Origin: JBDTNL01 sp039933785
Lineage (GTDB): Bacteria > Acidobacteriota > Thermoanaerobaculia > Multivoradales > JAGPDF01
Length of the DNA stretch: 19,608 nt
Direction of reading: 5' to 3'
Assembly (NCBI GenBank): GCA_039933785.1
Contig: JBDTNL010000072.1
Location: 1 to 19,608, forward strand
The stretch's first letter is position 1. Every line of letters begins with the position of its first letter. Below the pieces are notes generated by a model. The model made no database searches and was not told where the DNA came from. It saw only the letters and a list, made by a program, of their open reading frames with translations. Position numbers and translations under genes: made by a program. Below, one piece after another: positions 8,089 through 15,138 of the stretch.

Positions 8089-10859
8089 TGGAAACCTTCG
8101 AAATCGACGCGCTCGACCCACTGTCCGCGCCAGCGAAAACAGGTGAGGTCGGGATCGAGGAGAACCGACTGAGGTTGGGCCGATGTGGGGACCGTGAATC
8201 GCGCTTCGCCCTGTTCCGGCACGATCACTCGCGCTTCGACGATGCCGCCTTCGGTGGTGACAGCGATCGGGCAGCGCGCTTCACCGGTGCCGTGATTCGC
8301 TACCCGGCCGGTGACCACGAATCCGCGGCCTGCGCGAGCGCTATGCACATCGTCGAACCCGAGCTCGGGCAGCGCGCCGGTGGAGAAGGCATCGCGTGCG
8401 AACGAGCTCAGATCGTCGCCGCGAGCCTTGCCGATCGCATCGATGAGCTCGGCGAGCGTCCCGGGCTTGCGGCCGGCATCTGCAGAGCCCTGGAGAAAGG
8501 CCTCGAAACCGGCGGCGACGGCGCCGTCACCCGCACGAGCGACCAATTCGCCGGTCACCGCCGCGAGTCGGGCCGGCCAATTCAAGAGTTCGCTGAAGCC
8601 CGAGTCGAGCAACGAAAACTGGTAGTTGGAGATCTCGATCGGACGCCCGCCGAGGGTGGCGCCGCCGGCTGGTCCGTGGCCGAGGCGACGCTTCACGACG
8701 TCGCGCAGGAGGCCGGCGATCACCGGCCGGTCGTGCGGGTCGAGCGGCCGGCGCCCGAGCAGGGCGCTGACCACGCTATCGGTCACAACTTCCGCGGCGG
8801 GCAGCCGGCGACCGCTCACCACCCAGCGCTCGGGCACCAGAAAGAGCCGGCCGGCGCTGCGCGGCACGTCTTCGAAGTATTCGTCGTCCCACCAGCGGCC
8901 CATCGCCTGGCGCGGATCGCCGCTCCAGGGTGGCGAGTCCTCGAGCAGCACCGGCGCGATGGCGCTCGCGTCGAGAGCCGGCCACGCGGCGCGCCGCAGA
9001 TCGGCGAGGCCCGAGAGATCGTCGGCGAGGCGCTCCGCCGCGGCGCGATGCTGCGGCAGCACCGCGAAGACGACCGGTGCGCCATCGAGCGGAACGAGCG
9101 GTGCGCCGGCCAGTCGCCAGTCGCGCAGTGGCATTCGGCAAGCCGAGTCGAGTCGCGCGCGGCCGGCGCCGCCGCAGGCATCGGCCACGAACAGCTCGGG
9201 CGGCGAGTTGCTCGAGAGCGCGAGATCGGTGAACGGCGCGCTGCCTTCCTCGGGTAGGACGTCAATCTCCCCGCCGGCAAAGCCGTCCGCGCGGACCAGG
9301 TGCCAGCTCGTGAAGCGGGGGAGCAGGAAGACATCGCTCCAGCCGAGATCGACGCGTTGCCCGCTGGCCGCGGGCACGGTCCGCGAGCGCGCCAGATCGG
9401 TTAAGTCGCTCGATTGGCTGGCTCCGCGGTAGGCACGGAGGCGGCGCTCGAAGGTCCATCTCGGGCCGTTGGGCAGGGCGAAGTCGATGGTCTCCGGCCA
9501 CCCGCAAAGCTCGGCGGCGAGGATCACGGAAGCTCTTGGCGCAAGCGCCGGCTGAAGATTCACCGAGACGCGCTCGAGCCTCCGCTCGACGGTCGCGGTG
9601 CCGTGATCGCTGTGCAGCCATTCGATGTCGACCGCCGAGTTGAGCGTAAAAGCGAGATGACTGAGCGGCGCCGTGCCGTCGTTGCGGAAGGTGATTTCGC
9701 CAACGCTTCGTAGCGAGGCATTCGACGCCAGCGTCGACACGAGCGTAAGCGCGACCCGGGCCGCGATCGGCGAGGCAGCGGTCGGCGTCGGCGCCGGCCA
9801 GCCCGAAACCTCGAGCGCGTGCTCGGCCTCCATTCGCGAGCGATAGTGCGCATCGCGCCACCAGAACGCTCCGAACGTCGCGAGCAAGAGCAGCGGACCG
9901 CAGGCGAGCAGCAGTCGATCGGCACGCTCGAGCCGCGGATCGGGCGCATAGCGCGGGCGCAGGCGAGCGGCCAGTGCGAGCAAGGTGCGCAGCGGATGGT
10001 CGGCGCGCGGCTTCCAGGGCGGCAAGTCGCGCGCCGAACGGCGCAGAAATGCGGTGGAGGTCGTTAGCACGGCTAGACACCCGGCGAGCGCCAGCGCTGA
10101 AGCGGAGATTGCGGCCGCAGCGATCTGGGCGGGCGGCTGGGGAGACTCGCTCGCCGGCAGTGCGAGGCGTCCAGGGCTGAACGGATGAGGCATGAGCGCG
10201 TACTGGTATCGCCCCGTGCGCTCGATGGCCGCGAGCGTGCCGAGCGAGGCGGAGGCGTCGAGGGTGACATGACGTCGGGTGACGAAGAGGACACTGTTGA
10301 CCAGCGTCGGCGCCAGCGTCGCGAGCAGCGCGACCAAGATCGCCGCCGGTACGATGCCGTCTGCGATCGTTCCCGCCCCGACCGCCAGAGCCGAGGCGCC
10401 AACCACAGCGGGCACGACGAACAAGAGCCAGGGCCAGACAAAATTCCCCAGCGGTCCGCGGGCGGCGCCGTTGAGGCTCGCACTCGCCGCGGCGACCGCC
10501 AGCGGAAGAGCCGAGAGCGGCAGGAGAAGAGCGAGCAGTGCGCTCCAGCGACGGAGCAGGTAGCCGGCGCTGCTCATCGAAGTCAGCGTGAGCACGCTCC
10601 ATGAGCCCGAACGGCGTTCACGCACGATGGCGTCGAGTCCGAGCGTGATCGCGAGAGCGGCCGAGAGCAGGGGGAGAAAGGTGAGGACCTCGGCGGCGTA
10701 GGTCGAGCCGCCGAGCAGGAGATCGCCGCCCTGAGCCCGCCCGGCCAGGATCGCCGGTGTGCAGGCGATCGCCAGGTAGGCCGCGATGGCGACGCGACCG
10801 CGCAACGAGCGTAGGTGAACCAGGACCTCGGCGCGGAGGAACTCGAGCCACGACTTCAT
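8085..10859 (-). CDS. ABC-2 permease fused to a degenerate M1-peptidase-like domain
   Basis: A 924-residue protein. Residues 1-335 are an ABC-2 permease with helices at about 22-40, 58-75, 105-126, 138-162, 166-190, 245-268 and 314-333, and the coupling pattern IVRERRSGSWSVLTLTSMSS (78-97). Residues about 365-924 are predicted to be extracytoplasmic and follow the layout of the M1 aminopeptidase-like domains found on some ABC-2 permeases. These include an N-terminal beta domain (ITFRNDGTAPLSHLAF, 389-404), LLPRFTSWHL (512-521) and a C-terminal helical and beta tail. The zinc motif HExxH is absent from the whole protein; the expected place reads AAEVVTDSVVSALLG (688-702). The domain should therefore be a binding or gating part rather than a peptidase. 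The ATG overlaps the stop of the ATPase gene upstream (ATGA) and its stop overlaps the next GTG. Permease call is firm; the M1 relationship is moderate. Confidence 0.8.
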   Translation of the reverse strand: MKSWLEFLRAEVLVHLRSLRGRVAIAAYLAIACTPAILAGRAQGGDLLLGGSTYAAEVLTFLPLLSAALAITLGLDAIVRERRSGSWSVLTLTSMSSAGYLLRRWSALLALLLPLSALPLAVAAASASLNGAARGPLGNFVWPWLLFVVPAVVGASALAVGAGTIADGIVPAAILVALLATLAPTLVNSVLFVTRRHVTLDASASLGTLAAIERTGRYQYALMPHPFSPGRLALPASESPQPPAQIAAAAISASALALAGCLAVLTTSTAFLRRSARDLPPWKPRADHPLRTLLALAARLRPRYAPDPRLERADRLLLACGPLLLLATFGAFWWRDAHYRSRMEAEHALEVSGWPAPTPTAASPIAARVALTLVSTLASNASLRSVGEITFRNDGTAPLSHLAFTLNSAVDIEWLHSDHGTATVERRLERVSVNLQPALAPRASVILAAELCGWPETIDFALPNGPRWTFERRLRAYRGASQSSDLTDLARSRTVPAASGQRVDLGWSDVFLLPRFTSWHLVRADGFAGGEIDVLPEEGSAPFTDLALSSNSPPELFVADACGGAGRARLDSACRMPLRDWRLAGAPLVPLDGAPVVFAVLPQHRAAAERLADDLSGLADLRRAAWPALDASAIAPVLLEDSPPWSGDPRQAMGRWWDDEYFEDVPRSAGRLFLVPERWVVSGRRLPAAEVVTDSVVSALLGRRPLDPHDRPVIAGLLRDVVKRRLGHGPAGGATLGGRPIEISNYQFSLLDSGFSELLNWPARLAAVTGELVARAGDGAVAAGFEAFLQGSADAGRKPGTLAELIDAIGKARGDDLSSFARDAFSTGALPELGFDDVHSARAGRGFVVTGRVANHGTGEARCPIAVTTEGGIVEARVIVPEQGEARFTVPTSAQPQSVLLDPDLTCFRWRGQWVERVDFEGFQ

Positions 10860-11809
10860 GCGCTGGACGAAGCGACCGAGGCGTCGCTCGTCGCCTCCAG
10901 GATCGAGTGGATCGCCGCCGCTCCGCCGAGCTCGGAAAGCAGCGCCGCATACGCGTCTTCGAGGTGAGGCGTGTGCGCAGTGCCGCGTTCTGGAGCCTGC
11001 TCGGCCCGTACGAGCCGCTCATGGCCGAGCACGGCGGCGCGCATCCCCAGGGTCTCGGCTCCGGGCGGGAGCGGCGCCTGTTCAGGCAGCCGCCAGAGCT
11101 TTCCTGTCGCTCGCCGCAGAAGATCTGCGGGGGAGCCATCGAAATGCAGTCGGCCGTTCCACAGCACGCCGAGGCGCGGGCAGGTGGCCTCGACGTCCTC
11201 GACGATGTGGGTGGAGAGGATCACCGAGGTGTGCTCGGCGACCTCGGCGACGAGATTGCGAAAGCGCATGCGCTCTTCCGGATCCAGACCGGCCGTGGGC
11301 TCGTCGACGATCAGAAGTCGCGGGCGATGGATGAGCGCTTGCGCCAGTCCGAGGCGCCGCATCATGCCGCCGGAGTACTTCCCCGCCGGTCGCTCGGCAG
11401 CCCCTTCGAGACCGACCGAGCGCAGAAGATCGCTGGCGCGCGCGCGGCGCGCCGAGCGCGGCTCGCTCGGTTGTCGAAGCGACGCGCAGTGCTCCAGATA
11501 CTCGCGTCCGGAGAGCAAAGCCAGCGGCCGGAAGTCCTGCGGCAGATATCCGAGCAGAGCGCGGATCGTGCTCCGATCGGCGAGCCTCGAGGCATCGAGG
11601 TCGCGGTCGGGCGACCTGTAGAGCAACTCTCCGGCGGTGGGCTCGAGCGCCAACACGAGAATTGACAGCAAGGTGGTCTTACCGGCGCCGTTCGGCCCGA
11701 GCAATCCGTACATGCCGCCGCCGAGCTCGAGGTCGATGCCGCGCAAGGCTTCGGTGCCGTCGGAATGAGTCTTGCGCAGGTTGCGCACGCGAAGAACAGG
11801 CGCGCTCAT
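10856..11809 (-). CDS. ABC transporter ATPase, paralogue of the RND-fused ATPase
   Basis: A 317-residue ATPase with every motif intact: Walker A GPNGAGKTT (38-46), Q-loop YLPQDF (88-93), signature YSGGM (145-149), Walker B LLIVDEP (165-171) with catalytic Glu, D-loop GLD (174-176) and H-loop H201. A C-terminal extension (about 235-317) is of unknown role. It shares many stretches with the ATPase part of the 1319-residue RND fusion, including GLLGPNGAGKTTLL, LPQDF, SGGM-RRLG and LSTHI-DVEA, suggesting that one arose from the other. It precedes the two ABC-2 permeases at 8085-10859 and 7426-8088 and most likely energises them. ATG 11809 lies 6 nt after the upstream stop at 11816. Its stop overlaps the next ATG. 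Confidence 0.95.
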   Translation of the reverse strand: MSAPVLRVRNLRKTHSDGTEALRGIDLELGGGMYGLLGPNGAGKTTLLSILVLALEPTAGELLYRSPDRDLDASRLADRSTIRALLGYLPQDFRPLALLSGREYLEHCASLRQPSEPRSARRARASDLLRSVGLEGAAERPAGKYSGGMMRRLGLAQALIHRPRLLIVDEPTAGLDPEERMRFRNLVAEVAEHTSVILSTHIVEDVEATCPRLGVLWNGRLHFDGSPADLLRRATGKLWRLPEQAPLPPGAETLGMRAAVLGHERLVRAEQAPERGTAHTPHLEDAYAALLSELGGAAAIHSILEATSDASVASSSA

Positions 11810-11815
11810 GCCGGA

Positions 11816-13723
11816 TCAGGAATCCGGCGGCCCGAGCCGCCGAACGAAACCTGCGGTGGGATCGAGGTATAGGAGCTGGCCTCGGGCAGATATGCACCAG
11901 CGCGCGGCGTCGCCTTGGAGCGCCTCGGTCCACGACTCGCCGTACCATGGAAATCCGGTGTTCCTTCCCAACTGCCGCATCTCGCCACTGTCGAGGTCGA
12001 GACTCACCAGGCGGGACGAGAACACGCCCTCGGCGTCCGAGGACCGGCTGTCGACCAACGAGAGCAGAAGGGTGTGCGCGTTCGTCATCCCACCGGCCCA
12101 GACGCTACGGGCCGCGCCGAGATCGTAGTCCCGCAGCAGTCCGCCGTTGGCGTCGAAACGCGCGAGGTGCCGTTGGCCGTTCTCCTCGCGGCTGGTGATG
12201 AGTCCGCCGTCGGGAAGGAACGCGGGTTGTCGCGAGGGGATCCCTGGGTCGGGAGCGCCGTTGCGACTCGAGAAGGTGGCAACGCGCGCGCCGGTCGCCA
12301 CGTCGAGGAGCGACCAGCCGGAGGCATCGTGAAGTAGAGCGTGCGTGCCGTCGGGGCTCGCTTTTAGAACGGGATGTGAATGCAGCTCGACATGGACGTC
12401 TGCCGCCGCCGAGCGAACTCCGGGAGCGAGATCCCAGATCGCGGCGGTGACCACCGGATCGTCGAAGCCGGAAAGGGAAAAGATTCGCACGCGATCATCC
12501 GACTGCCACCGCACGCCGGTCACGAACTCGCTGGCTGTCGCCGAGGCGAGGATGCGACCCCCGCCGAGATCCTCAAGGATCCAGCGGTCGGCGACGTTGG
12601 CAGCGAGGTTTCGCCCGCTCGGTGAGAGCGCGATGGCGCGTGGTCGCGCCGAGTAGGAGGCGGTGGTTTTAACCGGGGCCTGCTCTGCGGTGCCGGCTGT
12701 CGTCAAGTCCAGCGTCCACACCGTGAACGAACCGCCTTCCGACTCGAGCCAGGCGGCGACCTTGCCGTTGCCGGAGAACACGATCGGATTGGGGTTGGAC
12801 TGCTGGCCGGCGGCGTGCACTCGGAAATAGCGGTCGTTTTCCGACTGCCAGAGGAACGATCCGGCGAGCCCAAAGCGGCCGCGAAGGGGGCCGTCGACTT
12901 CCATCCAAGGCCCGCTCGGGGCCGGGTGAGCGTTCCATATCGCCGCTAGATCTTGCGGCGACGGCGACAAGACCCAAAGGCCGAAGGCGGCGAAACCCGC
13001 TGCTGTTGGGAGCAGGAGGGCCCACAGCCTCAGGGCGAGGGCGCGGCGTACCGCGCGTAGGTCGGTGCGCCCCAAATCGAGGGCCGCGCGATGGGCAGCG
13101 AATAGCGCACAGATCGCCACTGCACCGAGCACGACCAAACCGAGAGTCGCCGACTCGAGAGCGCCGCCGGCGAGCAGGCGCCGCGTGGTGTTCACTGAGA
13201 TCGCTATGGTGAGCGCAATCGCGAGACCGTCGAGCGCCAGCCAGGCGGAGCGTGCCCGCACCAGGACTGCGATGGCGCTCGCCGCGAGGAGGGCGAGCAA
13301 GAGACCGGCAAACACTCCGGCAACGATCGGCCGGAGCTCTTCGCCGAGTGCGATGTGGCGCCAATCCACGAGCAGGACGGGCAGGATCAGGAGCGTTGTC
13401 CCCGCGACCAGTACGAGATAGGCGGCGACGAGCTTGCCCGTCCACAGGGCGCCAGCGGAGATCGGCCGCGAGAAGTAGAACCCCATGCGACGCTCGGCGA
13501 GCTCGCGGGACATGAGGTCGGCACCGAGCAGCATCGCGAGCAGGGCGCTGCCGATCGCGGCGATCGTCCATAGCGAGGCTTCGCGCAATTCCGCTGGCGC
13601 GGTGCTCTGCGGTCCCGGCAACAGGGGCAAAAGAAACGGCACACAACCGAGCGCGAACGCCGCCAGCAGCAATGCCCAACGGCCCGCGATCTCCTTGCGC
13701 ACCAACGCGGCGACGGTCTTCAT
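11816..13723 (-). CDS. ABC-2 permease with C-terminal beta-propeller
   Basis: A 635-residue protein in two parts. Residues 1-255 are membrane-embedded, with about seven helices (16-36, 52-70, 96-118, 132-152, 158-177, 188-210 and 229-252) and an ABC-2-type coupling stretch SRELAERRMGFYFSRPISAG (72-91). Residues about 265-635 contain repeated beta units with SPSG/SPDG-like turns (for example ALSPSGRNLAA, LKASPDGTHALL, FLPDGGLITS, LVSLDLDSGEMRQLG), consistent with a WD40/TolB-like propeller of about seven blades. An odd number of helices would place it outside the cytoplasm. It is the partner of the ATPase encoded immediately upstream, whose stop overlaps its ATG (ATGA). A strong ribosome binding site, GGAGAGG (13731-13737), lies 7 nt before the start. 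The propeller probably binds an extracytoplasmic protein or ligand; none can be named. Confidence 0.85.
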   Translation of the reverse strand: MKTVAALVRKEIAGRWALLLAAFALGCVPFLLPLLPGPQSTAPAELREASLWTIAAIGSALLAMLLGADLMSRELAERRMGFYFSRPISAGALWTGKLVAAYLVLVAGTTLLILPVLLVDWRHIALGEELRPIVAGVFAGLLLALLAASAIAVLVRARSAWLALDGLAIALTIAISVNTTRRLLAGGALESATLGLVVLGAVAICALFAAHRAALDLGRTDLRAVRRALALRLWALLLPTAAGFAAFGLWVLSPSPQDLAAIWNAHPAPSGPWMEVDGPLRGRFGLAGSFLWQSENDRYFRVHAAGQQSNPNPIVFSGNGKVAAWLESEGGSFTVWTLDLTTAGTAEQAPVKTTASYSARPRAIALSPSGRNLAANVADRWILEDLGGGRILASATASEFVTGVRWQSDDRVRIFSLSGFDDPVVTAAIWDLAPGVRSAAADVHVELHSHPVLKASPDGTHALLHDASGWSLLDVATGARVATFSSRNGAPDPGIPSRQPAFLPDGGLITSREENGQRHLARFDANGGLLRDYDLGAARSVWAGGMTNAHTLLLSLVDSRSSDAEGVFSSRLVSLDLDSGEMRQLGRNTGFPWYGESWTEALQGDAARWCISARGQLLYLDPTAGFVRRLGPPDS

Positions 13724-14646
13724 GCGGCGTCCTCTCCGACCAGCACCACGAAGATCTCTTCCAGACTCATGGCGCGAGCCGCGAGGTCGAGCCGCGCCGC
13801 GAGCGGCGCAAACTCCCGATCGTCGAACTGCGTGACCACGATCTCGCGGCCCCAGGCGAGGGTGCGCACGCCCTGCGGCAGAAGCGGCGCCAGCACCTCG
13901 AGATCGCTCGGCTCGAGCGTCGCGGATCCATTGATGCGCCGGAAGCGCTGGCGCAGCTCCTCGAGCGGCTCGTCGACGAACAGCCGGCCGGCGGCCAGAA
14001 TGCCGACCCGATCGGCGATCCGTTCGATGCCCTCCATGTCGTGCGAAGCGAAGAGCACGGTGGTGCCGCGCTCGCCGAGCTCGCCGATCAATTCATCGAA
14101 TACGGCGCGCCGTGCCACCGCGTCGAGGCCGAGGGTCGGATCGTCGAGGATCAGCAGCTCGGGCGAGTGGCCGAGGGCGAGCGCGAGGAGCGCCTGGCTC
14201 TTTTGTCCCTTCGAGAGCTCGCCGAACGCCGTCGTGAGCGGCACGCCGAAGCGCGCCAAGCGGCGCCGCACCGCGGTCGAGTCCCAACTGGGGTAGAGAT
14301 CGGCGCAGAACGCCTCGAGCGCCGCGCAGTCCAGGTGCGGCGGAGCATCGGGTTCCTCGGGTACTACGCCGATACGGGCCAGCGCTCGAGCCCGTTCGCT
14401 CCACGAGTCCATGCCAAGCAGACGGGCACGCCCGCTCGCCGCCGGCTGATGACCGAGCAGGCAGCGGATCAGCGACGACTTGCCGGCGCCGTTCCTGCCC
14501 AGAAGCGCGTACACCGAGCCCGCTTCGACGACCAGGCTGACTCGATGCAGAACTTCCTTCACGCCGTAGCTGAACGAGAGCTCGCGGATCTCGATCGGCG
14601 CGGGGCTCGCAGGAAGGATCGCCGGAGCGAGCGTGGTCGTGTTCAT
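13720..14646 (-). CDS. YtrB/YhcG-like ABC transporter ATPase
   Basis: A 308-residue ATPase following a GntR regulator, as in Ytr-type operons. Walker A is GRNGAGKSS (50-58). The Q-loop position reads VVPEEPD (94-100) with Glu instead of Gln. The signature is LSKGQ (144-148). Walker B is LLILDDP (164-170), where Asp replaces the usual catalytic Glu. The H-loop is SH (201-202). The LSKGQ signature and the VPEEP loop are common in YtrB/YhcG relatives, so these may be subfamily traits rather than damage, but slow ATP turnover is possible. The C-terminus (about 235-308) is a separate small domain. The ATG overlaps the regulator's stop (ATGA), with AAGGAG five bases upstream. The cognate permease is the propeller-bearing protein encoded next. 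Confidence 0.93.
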   Translation of the reverse strand: MNTTTLAPAILPASPAPIEIRELSFSYGVKEVLHRVSLVVEAGSVYALLGRNGAGKSSLIRCLLGHQPAASGRARLLGMDSWSERARALARIGVVPEEPDAPPHLDCAALEAFCADLYPSWDSTAVRRRLARFGVPLTTAFGELSKGQKSQALLALALGHSPELLILDDPTLGLDAVARRAVFDELIGELGERGTTVLFASHDMEGIERIADRVGILAAGRLFVDEPLEELRQRFRRINGSATLEPSDLEVLAPLLPQGVRTLAWGREIVVTQFDDREFAPLAARLDLAARAMSLEEIFVVLVGEDAA

Positions 14647-15047
14647 CGATTCTCCTTCCGCTCGTCGAGCAGATCGGCCCAGCGTTCCTGCAGATGCTCG
14701 ACTGCCTCGCGCCTGCTGGCGCCGAGCGAGAGCGCTAACCCGGCATAGCGATCCGCGCCGCTGCCGAGGACGCGTTGGCGCTCACCTTGCGGCAGCGCCG
14801 GCGGCTCGGCTGCCACGAAGGTGCCCTCGCCTCGCCGGACGACCAGGACGCCGGCATCGGTCAGCCGCTGATAGGCCTTGGATACGGTCGCGGGGTTGAT
14901 CTGGAGATCGCGCGCCAAATCGCGCACCGAGGGCACGGCCTGCCCAGCCGCCATGGAGCCGCTGGTCACCAACCGCCGCAGGCCTTCCTCGATCTGGCTC
15001 CAGATCGGCTGCGGGCTCGAGGAATCGATGTGCAGGGAAGCCGCCAT
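14643..15047 (-). CDS. GntR-family (YtrA-type) transcriptional regulator
   Basis: A 134-residue protein with an N-terminal winged helix (about 13-78), including IWSQIEEGLRRLV (15-27), VPSVRDLARDLQINPATVSK (38-57) and the wing GEGTFV (73-78). This is followed by only a short helical tail (about 100-130), the size typical of the YtrA subfamily, which lacks a large effector domain. It is first in the operon and its stop overlaps the ATG of the ATPase gene. In characterised relatives the protein represses an ABC operon and is relieved by cell-envelope-acting compounds. That inducer is knowledge of the family, not shown here. The ATG at 15047 lies 3 nt from a palindrome that probably is its own operator. 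There is no ribosome binding site and hardly any leader. Confidence 0.93.
   Translation of the reverse strand: MAASLHIDSSSPQPIWSQIEEGLRRLVTSGSMAAGQAVPSVRDLARDLQINPATVSKAYQRLTDAGVLVVRRGEGTFVAAEPPALPQGERQRVLGSGADRYAGLALSLGASRREAVEHLQERWADLLDERKENR
14652..14657 (-). promoter_or_regulatory. Strong ribosome binding site of the first ATPase gene
   Basis: AAGGAG on the minus strand lies 5 nt before ATG 14646, inside the end of the regulator gene. It would allow strong translation of the transporter genes independently of the poorly served regulator start. Confidence 0.6.
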
Positions 15048-15050
15048 ATT

Positions 15051-15066
15051 GGTGTATTAGTACACC
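15051..15066. promoter_or_regulatory. Palindromic operator, probable autoregulation site
   Basis: GGTGTATTAGTACACC is a perfect 6-bp inverted repeat (GGTGTA/TACACC) with a 4-bp centre. A further TACAC half-site lies at 15069-15073. It ends 3 nt from the regulator's ATG and covers the predicted -10 region, so a bound dimer would block transcription of the operon. YtrA-type regulators typically use GTGTA/TACAC-like dyads, which fits. Confidence 0.75.
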
Positions 15067-15085
15067 AGTACACTACGGATGGCAA
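15057..15085 (-). promoter_or_regulatory. Candidate promoter of the transporter operon
   Basis: On the minus strand TTGCCA (15080-15085) is followed after exactly 17 nt by TACTAA (15057-15062), a weak -10 box. The predicted start would be only a few bases before ATG 15047, giving a leaderless or nearly leaderless message. The -35 box is reasonable and the -10 box is poor. Confidence 0.4.
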
Positions 15086-15138
15086 GGGAAGGACGTCTAG
15101 GCAGGGCTATTTACCCAGCCCCCGCGGAGCTGAAAAAA

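Larger units (their letters stand above)
646..15085 (-). other. Nine-gene regulator-ABC-adaptor-RND operon
   Basis: Nine genes on one strand. Stops and starts overlap by ATGA or GTGA at 14643/14646, 13720/13723, 10856/10859, 8085/8088, 6296/6299 and 4602/4605. The gap at 11816/11809 is 6 nt and that at 7426/7390 is 35 nt, or an ATGA overlap if the adaptor starts at 7429. No internal terminator is visible. This coupling argues that the ABC genes and the RND-like genes are made together in fixed proportion and serve one process. The hairpin at 566-611 is the likely end. Confidence 0.8.

Noticed and set aside
8089..8121. A longer start for the small permease at 8121
   Set aside because: It adds an Arg-rich tail overlapping the preceding gene. 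GTG 8088 gives the same GTGA coupling as another junction in this operon.
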